Assembly (NCBI GenBank): GCA_022360735.1
Contig: JAKSCF010000575.1
Location: 1-17,168 of the forward strand
From: Clostridia bacterium
GTDB lineage: Bacteria; Bacillota_A; Clostridia; Peptostreptococcales; JAAYPU01
Reading direction: 5' to 3'
DNA: 17,168 nucleotides
Position numbers and translations under genes: made by a program. The notes beneath the pieces are model-generated. The model was given only the letters and a program-made list of their open reading frames with translations. It ran no database searches and was not told where the DNA came from. Below are positions 6,779 through 14,280 of the stretch, piece after piece. The first letter of the stretch is position 1, and each line of letters opens with the position of its first letter.

Positions 6779-7918
6779 ATGAAAAAATTTGCGGTATGTT
6801 TACTATCATTATTGCTTGTGTTTTCTTTATTTGGGTGCTCTGGTGATACACCCGAGAATACGGAAGCTCCTGCGAGTAACGAAGCAGAAGAATCAGTGCA
6901 AGAAAATGATAATACTAGTTCTGCAGATATTCCTGAAGCAGTTAAAGGTAAGACACTTCGAATGGCGTTGGTTAAAGAATGGGGAACTGGTACTCACATG
7001 ATTACACACATTAATGGTGTAAAAGCGGAAGCTGAACGTTATGGTATTGAACTAAGTGTAATAGACGCAAATAATGATTTAACTAAGATGGCTGAAGGTA
7101 TTGAAAACGCAGTAACTAATAAAATGGATGCAATTTTAATATCTCATGGTAAAGCGGATGCATTAAAAAAATCGGTTGAAAAAGCTTTAAAGAATAATAT
7201 TCCTGTTATTGTATTTGATAACGATTTTGATATTCCTAGTGAAGTACATAAAGGCAAGCTGGTTTCATTGGATCAATATGACTTAATGATGGGGCTTCTA
7301 TCACAAATGTCATTGGTACAAGAGTTAGATGGAGAAGGCAGCGTTATTTATAATCGTGTTGCGAATGTGCCACCAACGGATAAAAGACACAGAATATGGG
7401 AAGGCGGCATCTTGCCTACATATACTGGAATTAATGTAATAAACACTATAGACTTAGGAACAGATAACCCGATGCCAAAGGCACAAACAGCACTAGAAAC
7501 ATTATTAACAACGAGTGATGATATTGATGCTGTATATGCTGTATGGGATGAATATGCAAAAGGATTCTATAACGCCATAGTAGCTTCTGGCAAAACAATT
7601 CCACTTTACTCTGTTGATATTTCTGATCAAGATTTAGCAATGATGCAAGAACATCCAGAAATTTGGAGATCATCAGCAGCGGTTGACCCAACCATAGTTG
7701 GTCAGGTACAAGTGCGTTTAGCTTTAAAAGCTATAGTTGGAGAAAAAATTCCTAGATATTATTCATTAAAACCTGTCTTGGTTCATGTAAATGACCTTCC
7801 ATCAAAAGAAGAAAAGCGTGTTTCAATGGCTGATTTAGCAGATTATTATGATGATTGGGGATATACAACTGATTTTCTTGAAGACTGGATGCTATCTTTA
7901 GAGCAAAATATTCAATAA
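6779..7918 (+). CDS. Sugar ABC transporter substrate-binding lipoprotein (ribose-type)
   Basis: This 379-residue protein is the extracellular receptor of a ribose/xylose-type ABC importer. The signal peptide MKKFAVCLLSLLLVFSLFGC carries the lipobox LFGC with lipidated Cys20. An Asn/Glu/Ser/Thr-rich linker to about residue 50 follows. The periplasmic-binding-protein fold begins at GKTLRMALVKEWGTGTHMIT and shows the family features GVKAEAERYGIELSVIDANND, KMDAILISHGKADALKKSVE, IPVIVFDNDF and VYAVWDEYAKG. ATG 6779 has AGGAGAGG eight bases upstream. It is first in an operon with a RbsA-type ATPase and permease, then three enzymes acting on 5-methylthioribose-like sugars. The ligand is therefore probably a 5-modified ribose such as 5-methylthioribose or 5-deoxyribose. 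Sequence alone does not prove this, and ribose itself or another pentose cannot be excluded. Confidence 0.88.
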   Translation: MKKFAVCLLSLLLVFSLFGCSGDTPENTEAPASNEAEESVQENDNTSSADIPEAVKGKTLRMALVKEWGTGTHMITHINGVKAEAERYGIELSVIDANNDLTKMAEGIENAVTNKMDAILISHGKADALKKSVEKALKNNIPVIVFDNDFDIPSEVHKGKLVSLDQYDLMMGLLSQMSLVQELDGEGSVIYNRVANVPPTDKRHRIWEGGILPTYTGINVINTIDLGTDNPMPKAQTALETLLTTSDDIDAVYAVWDEYAKGFYNAIVASGKTIPLYSVDISDQDLAMMQEHPEIWRSSAAVDPTIVGQVQVRLALKAIVGEKIPRYYSLKPVLVHVNDLPSKEEKRVSMADLADYYDDWGYTTDFLEDWMLSLEQNIQ

Positions 7919-7926
7919 TAATTAGG

Positions 7927-7957
7927 GAGACAAGAAACAATTTTTGTTTCTTGTCTC
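7927..7957 (+). promoter_or_regulatory. Intercistronic hairpin between binding-protein and ATPase genes
   Basis: A perfect 14-bp inverted repeat: GAGACAAGAAACAA (7927-7940), loop TTT, TTGTTTCTTGTCTC (7944-7957). Only two T follow before A, so it is not a classical terminator. Its place after the first cistron fits an mRNA-stabilising or partial-termination element that lets the binding protein be made in excess over the membrane components, as known for other binding-protein-dependent transporters. Confidence 0.75.
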
Positions 7958-8033
7958 TTAATAGATGCTACCTAAAAAAGGATTTGAGAACATAATAAAA
8001 CGATTGAAAGTAAATTATGTGAGGATGACTATT

Positions 8034-9539
8034 ATGGATAAATTAAAGATGAAAGGTATAACCAAGACCTTTCCAGGGGTAACTGCTTTAGATGATGTCC
8101 ACTTTGAGATTGATGCGGGAGAAGTCCATGCATTAATTGGAGCCAATGGAGCAGGTAAGAGTACTTTAATGAAAATATTAGCAGGTGCATATGGAGATTA
8201 TGAAGGGGATATATTTATCGGGGACAATAAGATTTCTATAAATAACCCAATTGATGCAAAAGAAAACGGTATAGTCATCGTTTATCAAGAAGTTGATACA
8301 GCTCTTGTTCCGCATCTAACTGTAGCAGAAAATATTTTAATGGACCACATTATTAGTGAAAAAAAAGATGTTTTTATGAACTGGAAAGAGATTAAGGCAA
8401 ATGCAAAACAAGAAATAGAAAAGCTTGGCATAGATATTAATGTCAATCAATTGGTAAGTGAAATAACCCTTTCACAAAAACAAATGGTTTTAATTGCCCG
8501 TGCGGTTTTACAAAATGTAAAATATTTGATTCTTGATGAGCCAACAGCGCCATTAAGTGTTGAGGAAACAGAAAAACTATTTGAGATTGTGAATAAATTA
8601 AAAAAAGACGGCGTAAGCGTTGTTTTTATATCACACAGATTAGATGAAGTTTTTAAAATTTGTGAGAAAATAACTGTACTAAAAGATGGGAAATATGTTG
8701 GTACATATGATACAGAAGACATGACCCTAGATAGTGTTGTAGAGAAAATGCTGGGAAGAAAATTGGAAAATTCCTATCCAAAAGCAGAAACAACTATTGG
8801 AGACGCAATTTTAGAAGTAGAGGATCTTTCAGGTTCATGGGGTATTCATAATATTAATTTGAATATTAAGGCAGGAGAAATTGTTGGACTAGCTGGACTT
8901 GTAGGAGGGGGTAAGACCGAATTGTGTAAGCTTCTTTTTGGAGAAGGTAACATTTCAGAAGGTGACATGGTACTTGGCGGTAAGAAAATCTTACCTAAAA
9001 TACCTTCAGAAGCTTTTAAAGAAGGGATCGCGTTAGTACCGGAAGAAAGAAGAAAAGAAGGTATTTTAGTTCATGAGTCGATAGAAACCAATATAACGCT
9101 GCCGACTTTGAACAAGTATTGCAAAAATATATTTATGAATAAAAGAAAAATAAAAAAAGTAGCTCTTGACAGTATTTCTAAAGTTAATGTGAAGACACCA
9201 AACGAAAAGCAGCTAGTTGCAAATTTAAGTGGTGGGAATCAACAAAAAGTAGCTATTGGCAAATGGCTTTTATCAGATGTAGATATATTTATTTTTGATG
9301 AACCAACCAAAGGGATTGATGTTGGGTCAAAGGCAGAAATATATGAACTCATTGGTGGATTAGTCCAACAAGGCAAAGGGATTATTTATGCATCCTGTGA
9401 ATTCAGTGAAATACTAGGGCTGACAGATAGAGTCTATGTTATGTACAACGGTACCATAGCAAAAGAACTCATTACTAAAGAAACAACAGAGGAAGAACTA
9501 CTATATTATTCTGCTGGAGGTGGGTTAAATGTCTGTTAA
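8034..9539 (+). CDS. Sugar ABC transporter ATP-binding protein, RbsA/MglA type (two fused ATPase domains)
   Basis: This is a tandem ATPase that powers the importer from the cytoplasmic side. The first domain has Walker A GANGAGKST (about residues 36-44 from this start), an LSQKQ signature-like motif and Walker B LILDEPTAPLS. The second has a degenerate Walker A GLVGGGKTE, a full LSGGNQQKVAIGKWL signature and FIFDEPTKGID. This asymmetry is normal for RbsA/MglA proteins. The frame is open back to ATG 7965, but GAGG at 8021-8024 fits ATG 8034 (nine bases), and this gives 501 residues, the usual family length. Between the binding-protein gene and this start lie about 115 bases containing a hairpin. 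Its 3' end overlaps the permease gene by 11 bases, indicating tight coupling of the two. Confidence 0.93.
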   Translation: MDKLKMKGITKTFPGVTALDDVHFEIDAGEVHALIGANGAGKSTLMKILAGAYGDYEGDIFIGDNKISINNPIDAKENGIVIVYQEVDTALVPHLTVAENILMDHIISEKKDVFMNWKEIKANAKQEIEKLGIDINVNQLVSEITLSQKQMVLIARAVLQNVKYLILDEPTAPLSVEETEKLFEIVNKLKKDGVSVVFISHRLDEVFKICEKITVLKDGKYVGTYDTEDMTLDSVVEKMLGRKLENSYPKAETTIGDAILEVEDLSGSWGIHNINLNIKAGEIVGLAGLVGGGKTELCKLLFGEGNISEGDMVLGGKKILPKIPSEAFKEGIALVPEERRKEGILVHESIETNITLPTLNKYCKNIFMNKRKIKKVALDSISKVNVKTPNEKQLVANLSGGNQQKVAIGKWLLSDVDIFIFDEPTKGIDVGSKAEIYELIGGLVQQGKGIIYASCEFSEILGLTDRVYVMYNGTIAKELITKETTEEELLYYSAGGGLNVC

Positions 9540-10530
9540 AACTAAAGAAAATAAAATGGATTTATTTAAATTTTTATATAAATACGGAACGATCATCGTA
9601 ACTTTGATTGCAGTTTTATTTTTTACAGTGACACTTGAAAACTTTATGAATTTCAATAACATGACAAATATCTTTCGATCCGTGTCTATCGTGGCACTTA
9701 TCGGCTTAGCAATTACCATGTCGCTTACTGTTGCTGGTTTGGACCTGTCTGTTGGAGCAACTGCCGGATTTGCATCCGTTATTGCAGCAAAGATAATGGT
9801 TATTTGGGAGATGAGTCCAGTTCTTGCAATATTAGTTCCGCTTCTTGTCGGGATTATCATAGGATGTATCAATGCATTCTTAATTATTAAAATGAGAATA
9901 TCCGATATGTTAACTACCCTTTCAATGATGTTCTTACTAACAGGTATTTCTATTACTTTTCAAGATGGCTCAGCAATCTATAATTTTATGCCGTTACCAG
10001 ACAATGGCGGTATAGCACCAGGCATGATGAGTGATATATTTTTATACATTGGGCAAGGAAAATTATTAGGATTGCCTGTACCGGTTATTATTATGCTCGG
10101 CGTTGCTGCTATAGCACATATTTTTTTAAACCAAACGAAATATGGAAGATATTTATATATGATAGGTGGTAATGAAGAAGCAGCAAAATTATCAGGCATT
10201 CATGTTAATAAATATAAATTGATAGCATATATATTATCAGGATTTATTGCAGCACTAGGAGGGCTTGTACTTGGGTCAAGACTAGGCTCTGGAGAAGTTA
10301 ATGCAGGAGCAGCTTATCTAATGGATGCTGTAGCAGCTGCATATATTGGCTTTTCCGTTTTAGGAATTGGAAAACCTAATGCATTTGGAACACTGTTAGG
10401 TGCTTTGCTAATGGGTGTTTTATTAAATGGCTTAATTATGATGGACTTTCCTTATTATTCTCAGGACATAGTCAAAGGTATTGTGCTCATATTAGCTTTA
10501 AGCCTAACCTATTACAAACGAAAGGAGTAA
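9529..10530 (+). CDS. Sugar ABC transporter permease, RbsC type
   Basis: This 333-residue integral membrane protein forms the sugar channel of the importer, probably as a homodimer. Eight to ten membrane segments are apparent. The family motif GLDLSVGATAGFASVIAAK lies in the first third. The cytoplasmic coupling region GGNEEAAKLSGIHVNKYKLI is near residue 210, and the C-terminal block LMDAVAAAYIGFSVLGIGKP, then GALLMGVLLNGL, is typical of RbsC/XylH proteins. The ATG overlaps the end of the ATPase gene by 11 bases, and its binding site GGAGGTG (9516-9522) lies within the ATPase coding region. The mtnK-like gene starts six bases after its stop. No departure from the family is visible. Confidence 0.92.
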   Translation: MSVKTKENKMDLFKFLYKYGTIIVTLIAVLFFTVTLENFMNFNNMTNIFRSVSIVALIGLAITMSLTVAGLDLSVGATAGFASVIAAKIMVIWEMSPVLAILVPLLVGIIIGCINAFLIIKMRISDMLTTLSMMFLLTGISITFQDGSAIYNFMPLPDNGGIAPGMMSDIFLYIGQGKLLGLPVPVIIMLGVAAIAHIFLNQTKYGRYLYMIGGNEEAAKLSGIHVNKYKLIAYILSGFIAALGGLVLGSRLGSGEVNAGAAYLMDAVAAAYIGFSVLGIGKPNAFGTLLGALLMGVLLNGLIMMDFPYYSQDIVKGIVLILALSLTYYKRKE

Positions 10531-10536
10531 TGTATT

Positions 10537-11754
10537 ATGGGTAAATACTATGAATTAACTGAAGCTACAGTTATCGAATATGTTAATGCAAAACTTAGCT
10601 ACTTTTCCGATGATGCAGAATACCAGTGTAATGAAATTGGAGATGGCAATTTAAATTTAGTTTTTAGAATTAAAGATATCAAAAACAATAAGAGTATTAT
10701 TGTGAAACAAGCTTTACCTTATGTAAGGGCTGCAGGTAGCGATTGGCCGCTAGACGTAGGGCGTGGTGCAATTGAAACTAAGATTCTAAAGATTGAGTTT
10801 GAATTAACAGACGGCTTAGTACCGGAAGTCTATTTATTTGATAATGAAATGTATTGCATGGTTATGGAAGATTTACATGATTATATTATTATGCGATATG
10901 GTTTATTGAATTTAGAAACTTATCCTAACTTTTCAGAGCAGATTACAGATTTCTTAGTCAAAACCCTATTATTAACTTCTGATGTTGTAATGGATCATGA
11001 GGAAAAGAAAGCGTACGTTAAGGATTTTATTAATCCCGAGCTTTGCAAGATAACAGAGGAACTTGTTTATACAGAACCGGTGTATGTAGGCTATCGAAAT
11101 AGCATGGAAGATTTTTTGGTGGACTTTCATCAAAAAGAACTAGTGGAAGACGATGAATTAAGGCTTGAGGTTGGGAAACTGAAATTTGACTTTATGAATA
11201 ATGCACAGGCGTTATTGCATGGTGACTTACATACAGGTAGTATTTTTGTCAATCAGAAAGATACAAAAGTCATTGATCCTGAATTTGCATTCTATGGACC
11301 TATGGCATATGATATTGGTGCATTAATTGCGAATTTAATCATGAACTATCTGTCTTCAGACGCAATAGTGGAAAATGAAGAAATCAAAGAAAAGCATATG
11401 AGTTATTTATTGACGACAATGGGTGAAGTGATTGATTTGTTCAGAGAAAAGAGTTTAAGGCTTTGGGATGAAGTGGTTACAGATGAGATGGCTAAAATAC
11501 CGGGCTTTAAAGAGTGGTATATCGATGAGGTTATTATTAATACTGCTGGCGTTGCTGGATGCGAAATGATAAGAAGAACAGTTGGATTTGCTCATGTAAA
11601 AGATCTGGACAGTATACCTAATGATGAAAAAAGAGAAGCTGCAAAGAAAAATAATATTTTATTGGCAAAAGAATTGATTAAAAATAGAAAATCTTTTGTT
11701 ACAGGACACGATTATGTCAAACTAGTTAAAAAATGTAAAGAAGGTGAAATATAA
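10537..11754 (+). CDS. mtnK: S-methyl-5-thioribose kinase (MtnK-like)
   Basis: This 405-residue enzyme is predicted to phosphorylate 5-methylthioribose, and possibly 5-deoxyribose, at C1 using ATP in the cytoplasm. It has the MtnK version of the aminoglycoside-phosphotransferase/choline-kinase fold. Landmarks are the nucleotide loop EIGDGNLNLVFRI (about 33-45), the Lys-containing strand VKQALPYVR, the conserved SDWPLDVGRGAIE segment, the catalytic loop HGDLHTGS with Asp230, and the metal-binding DPEFAFYGPMAYDIG with Asp247 and Glu249. The length agrees with the family (about 400). AAAGGAG (10521-10527) lies nine bases before the ATG and overlaps the permease stop region. A competing ATG at 10530 opens only a very short frame. 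Its neighbours supply import upstream and isomerase and aldolase downstream. The family is certain; the preferred sugar is not. Confidence 0.93.
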   Translation: MGKYYELTEATVIEYVNAKLSYFSDDAEYQCNEIGDGNLNLVFRIKDIKNNKSIIVKQALPYVRAAGSDWPLDVGRGAIETKILKIEFELTDGLVPEVYLFDNEMYCMVMEDLHDYIIMRYGLLNLETYPNFSEQITDFLVKTLLLTSDVVMDHEEKKAYVKDFINPELCKITEELVYTEPVYVGYRNSMEDFLVDFHQKELVEDDELRLEVGKLKFDFMNNAQALLHGDLHTGSIFVNQKDTKVIDPEFAFYGPMAYDIGALIANLIMNYLSSDAIVENEEIKEKHMSYLLTTMGEVIDLFREKSLRLWDEVVTDEMAKIPGFKEWYIDEVIINTAGVAGCEMIRRTVGFAHVKDLDSIPNDEKREAAKKNNILLAKELIKNRKSFVTGHDYVKLVKKCKEGEI

Positions 11755-12800
11755 TGATGACTGTAATACCCGCTAAATTAAATGAAACAAAAGACAAACT
11801 CGTACTTATAGATCAGACTTTATTACCAAATGAAGAAGTATCTATTGAATTAGATGACCCGAAAGATATTTGGGAAGCAATCAAAAAATTAAGAGTCAGA
11901 GGTGCTCCTGCCATCGGTGTTGCAGCGGGATTTGGTCTCTATGTTTGCAGCTTGAAATCTCAAGCTGAAACCGTTTCTGAATTTAAAAAAGAATTTGAAG
12001 AGATTAGAGATTACTTGGCAACATCAAGACCTACAGCAGTTAATTTGTTTTGGGCCCTTGATAGAATGACAAAAAGATTTGAGAAAGAAGAATCTAAAAC
12101 AGTTGAAGAAATTAAAAAAGCATTGCTGGATGAAAGTGAAGAGATACTGAGAGAAGATCAAGCAATGGGAATGGCAATAGGACAATACGGATTATCACTG
12201 TTAAAACCAGGTATGGGGTTACTAACACATTGTAATGCCGGCGGCATTGCAACATCTGGTTATGGCACTGCACTAGCACCTATGTATTTAGGGGATGAGA
12301 AGGGCTATAACTTTAAAGTTTATGCGAATGAAACAAGACCCCTATTACAAGGTTCAAGGCTAACGGCGTATGAGTTGTATAAAGCTGGGATAGATGTTAC
12401 TGTGATATGCGACAATATGGCATCTATTGTCATGAAAGAAGGCAAGGTTGATGCCGTATTAGTTGGATGTGACAGAGTTGCAGCCAATGGTGATACGGCA
12501 AATAAAATAGGAACTTCCGGAGTAGCTATTTTGGCTAAAGAATACAACATTCCAATGTATGTTCTTGGCCCAACTTCTACTATTGACTTAGATACACCTA
12601 CTGGTGATGATATTGAGATTGAACTCCGTGATGAAGAAGAGATTGGCAATGGGTTTGGTAAAAGAACAGCGCCTGAGGGGGTTAAAGCGTATAATCCGGC
12701 ATTTGATGTGACAGATGCTAAATATATAACAGCAATAATTACTGAAAAAGGTATTGTAAAGCCTCCTTATACAGAAAACATAAAAAAACTATTTGAATAG
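11754..12800 (+). CDS. mtnA: S-methyl-5-thioribose-1-phosphate isomerase (MtnA-like)
   Basis: This 348-residue enzyme converts an aldose-1-phosphate (5-methylthioribose-1-phosphate or 5-deoxyribose-1-phosphate) to the matching ribulose-1-phosphate. It belongs to the MtnA branch of the eIF2B-like family. Seen motifs are LRVRGAPAIGVAAGFGLY, SRPTAVNLFWALDRM, LTHCNAGGIATSGYGTAL with catalytic-type Cys160, NETRPLLQGSRLTAYEL and VGCDRVAANGDTANKIGT with catalytic-type Asp240. Cys160 and Asp240 have the same numbers as the catalytic residues described for the Bacillus subtilis enzyme. The gene overlaps the mtnK stop by one base (TAATG). A second ATG at 11757 is equally possible, since AAGGTG at 11741-11746 serves both. 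The GCDRVAANGD segment and catalytic pair favour MtnA over the related ribose-1,5-bisphosphate isomerase or eIF2B regulatory subunits. Confidence 0.94.
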   Translation: MMTVIPAKLNETKDKLVLIDQTLLPNEEVSIELDDPKDIWEAIKKLRVRGAPAIGVAAGFGLYVCSLKSQAETVSEFKKEFEEIRDYLATSRPTAVNLFWALDRMTKRFEKEESKTVEEIKKALLDESEEILREDQAMGMAIGQYGLSLLKPGMGLLTHCNAGGIATSGYGTALAPMYLGDEKGYNFKVYANETRPLLQGSRLTAYELYKAGIDVTVICDNMASIVMKEGKVDAVLVGCDRVAANGDTANKIGTSGVAILAKEYNIPMYVLGPTSTIDLDTPTGDDIEIELRDEEEIGNGFGKRTAPEGVKAYNPAFDVTDAKYITAIITEKGIVKPPYTENIKKLFE

Positions 12801-12814
12801 GAGGGGAAGAGAAT

Positions 12815-13513
12815 ATGATTTCTAATGTTAATGAGCCCAAAATCAGAAGAGATATATGCACCGTTGGTAAAAAGATGTACGATAAAGAATTTGTCGCTGC
12901 CAATGATGGGAATATCTCAGTAAAAATAAACGATCATCAAATTCTCGTAACTCCTACAGGTGTTAGCAAAGGGGATATGACACCTGAAAATCAAGTTAAA
13001 ATGAATTTAGATGGAACCGTTATTTCAAAAAATTTGCGGCCATCTTCTGAAGTTAAGATGCATCTGCAGGTTTATAAGCTAAATCCGCAAGTAAAGGCGG
13101 TTGTTCATGCCCACCCTCCCCTCGCAACCGCCTTTGCGGTTGCAAGGATTCCCTTAGACCGTCCAATTCTTGCCGAAGCAGTTGTGAACTTAGGTGTTGT
13201 TCCTATATCAGAATATGCCTTACCGGGGACAGACGAAGTTCCAGATTCCATTAAACCATTTGTTAAAGATTATAATGCGGTTCTCTTAGCAAATCATGGG
13301 TTACTAACTTGGGGAGAAGATTTAAAACAAGCCTTTTTTAGAATGGAAACTGTAGAACATTATTGTAAGATTCTTTACAATTTAAATCAAATTGGTTCTC
13401 CTAAGGAATTTAATTGCAGCCAAGTTAAAGAACTAATTAATATAAGAAACAAAATTGGTATTCAAAGCGGAGGTATTCCGCCTTGCCAAGTGGACCAAGA
13501 TGGCGATTATTGA
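12815..13513 (+). CDS. Class II aldolase (FucA/AraD family), probable 5-modified ribulose-1-phosphate aldolase
   Basis: This 232-residue zinc-dependent aldolase is of the L-fuculose-phosphate aldolase family. It shows the phosphate-binding NDGNISVK and TPTGVSKG loops, catalytic-type Glu79 (SSEVKMHL), and zinc ligands His98 and His100 (VVHAHPP) and His161 (LANHGLLTWG). A family member acting after MtnK and MtnA would cleave 5-methylthioribulose-1-phosphate or 5-deoxyribulose-1-phosphate to dihydroxyacetone phosphate plus methylthioacetaldehyde or acetaldehyde. This is the Ald2/DrdA role in the DHAP shunt. The paralogous dehydratase MtnB has a similar fold, but no other methionine-salvage gene (mtnW, mtnX, mtnD) is present, so the aldolase reading is preferred. 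AGGAGGGG lies eight bases before the ATG, and the gene follows mtnA by 14 bases. Downstream is a decayed alcohol dehydrogenase. Confidence 0.88.
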   Translation: MISNVNEPKIRRDICTVGKKMYDKEFVAANDGNISVKINDHQILVTPTGVSKGDMTPENQVKMNLDGTVISKNLRPSSEVKMHLQVYKLNPQVKAVVHAHPPLATAFAVARIPLDRPILAEAVVNLGVVPISEYALPGTDEVPDSIKPFVKDYNAVLLANHGLLTWGEDLKQAFFRMETVEHYCKILYNLNQIGSPKEFNCSQVKELINIRNKIGIQSGGIPPCQVDQDGDY

Positions 13514-13516
13514 TAA

Positions 13517-13990
13517 AAAGATGACACCATGGATAGCCGTCAATCCGTCAATGACCCTACAACTATGGTGACTTTACCTAAAACATTAACAGCAGCTACT
13601 GGTATGGAAGCACTGACCCATGCCATCGAAGCTTATGTTTCAACCAATAGTAGTTCGGTAACAGATGCCTGTGCTTTAAAAGCCATAAGACTGATTCATG
13701 AAAATTCAAATGCCTCGGTTGGCAATGTACATGCTATTGCACATCAATTAGGCGGTATATACAACCTGCCTCATGGTGTATGTAATGCAGTATTACTGCC
13801 CTATGTCATTAAATTTAATGGGCAGCAAATGGAAGGATCAAGATTTGGTGAAATTGCTAAAGAATTAGGCATCAAACACACCGACTTTGAGCTAATAGCA
13901 ACGAATGCACTAAAAGACCCCTGTAGTAATACCAATCCAGTAAAGACAGATATGGAAGGTATATTAAAAATTTTGAATGAAGCTTATTAG
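13517..13990 (+). pseudogene. Remnant of an iron-dependent alcohol dehydrogenase (N-terminus lost, two internal deletions)
   Basis: The frame from 13529 encodes 153 residues that align by eye with the C-terminal half of FucO/DhaT-type alcohol dehydrogenases, which are about 385 residues long. The whole N-terminal nucleotide-binding region is missing: the sequence enters at [20 protein letters not shown], four codons after TGA TAA in the same frame. About 30-40 residues are also missing between KAIRLIHEN and [18 protein letters not shown] similar number are missing between IAKELGIK and [14 protein letters not shown]. Of the four metal ligands, the Asp position holds Glu (GMEALTH); the three His remain (THAIEA, NVHA, LPHG). 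No convincing ribosome binding site precedes the ATG. It lies 15 bases after the aldolase stop and was presumably the last gene of the operon, reducing the aldehyde product. A functional dehydrogenase is implausible without the cofactor domain. The frame happens to stay open, so a short translated product cannot be excluded. Confidence 0.88.
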
Positions 13991-14117
13991 ACAAAATATT
14001 TAAATATACTTGATTATATGTCGAAAATATAATAAAGTAAGTATATACAATATATAGATATGAATTTAGCAAACTAAAATTAAATATTGGTTAGAGAGAG
14101 ATAAATATAAATGATTT

Positions 14118-14154
14118 TAAGAGCTGGCTTTTGGTCGGCTCTTATGATTTTTTT
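14118..14154 (+). terminator. Probable rho-independent terminator of the DHAP-shunt operon
   Basis: TAAGAGC (14118-14124) pairs with GCTCTTA (14138-14144), extended inward by G-U and G-C pairs. It is followed by TGA and a run of seven T (14148-14154). It lies about 130 bases after the dehydrogenase remnant and upstream of nrdDG. Confidence 0.7.
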
Positions 14155-14192
14155 CATTAAAATTTTCGAAATACAGAGAAAAAAGGAGATAC

Positions 14193-14231
14193 ATGAAGAA
14201 AAAGGTCTTACTATATTGGGATATTACATGA
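14193..14231 (+). other. Tiny ORF with strong ribosome binding site, possible debris of a radical SAM gene
   Basis: AAAAGGAG (14181-14188, within an A-rich run) precedes an ATG that opens a 12-codon frame, MKKKVLLYWDIT, ending at TGA 14229-14231. Reading on past the stop in the same frame gives IHPCNLGLLSAILYIVSF. The pattern WDIT followed shortly by CNL recalls the start of many radical SAM proteins (WDIT..CNL.C..C), but the second and third cysteines of that motif are not in frame. I read it as the decayed 5' end of a lost gene. It could also be a short leader peptide or chance. The rest of the 13991-14315 intergenic stretch holds a terminator, the nrdDG promoter and a probable NrdR box. 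Confidence 0.35.
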
Positions 14232-14239
14232 ATTCATCC

Positions 14240-14269
14240 TTGTAATCTGGGATTGCTAAGTGCTATACT
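14240..14269 (+). promoter_or_regulatory. Promoter of nrdDG
   Basis: -35-like TTGTAA (14240-14245), 18-base spacer, and -10-like TATACT (14264-14269), giving a predicted start near 14276. The -10 box lies inside the probable NrdR site. Confidence 0.55.
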
Positions 14270-14280
14270 ATATATTGTAT
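14265..14280 (+). promoter_or_regulatory. Probable NrdR box overlapping the nrdDG -10 region
   Basis: ATACTATATATTGTAT is a 16-base near-palindrome that closely resembles the NrdR consensus (ACAC-TATATATA-GTGT type). It lies where a bound repressor would block RNA polymerase. NrdR is the usual ATP/dATP-responsive repressor of ribonucleotide reductase genes. Boxes normally come in pairs a few helical turns apart. A second good copy is not visible at the usual distance; a similar sequence ATACAATATATAGATA occurs at 14045-14060, about 220 bases upstream, too far for a standard pair. Confidence 0.6.

Noticed and set aside
9525..9872. Reverse-strand ORF of 115 codons inside the permease gene
   Set aside because: A shadow of a clearly coding + strand membrane protein; no promoter, ribosome binding site or recognisable motif.
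12320..12649. Reverse-strand ORF of 109 codons inside mtnA
   Set aside because: The + strand encodes the conserved catalytic region of the isomerase; the antisense frame is Ser/Ile/Pro-rich shadow sequence.
12815..13513. Reading the class II aldolase as MtnB dehydratase of the aerobic methionine salvage pathway
   Set aside because: None of the later salvage genes (mtnW, mtnX, mtnD) is nearby, the final step of that pathway needs oxygen, and the operon ended in an alcohol dehydrogenase. All of this fits the aldolase route better.
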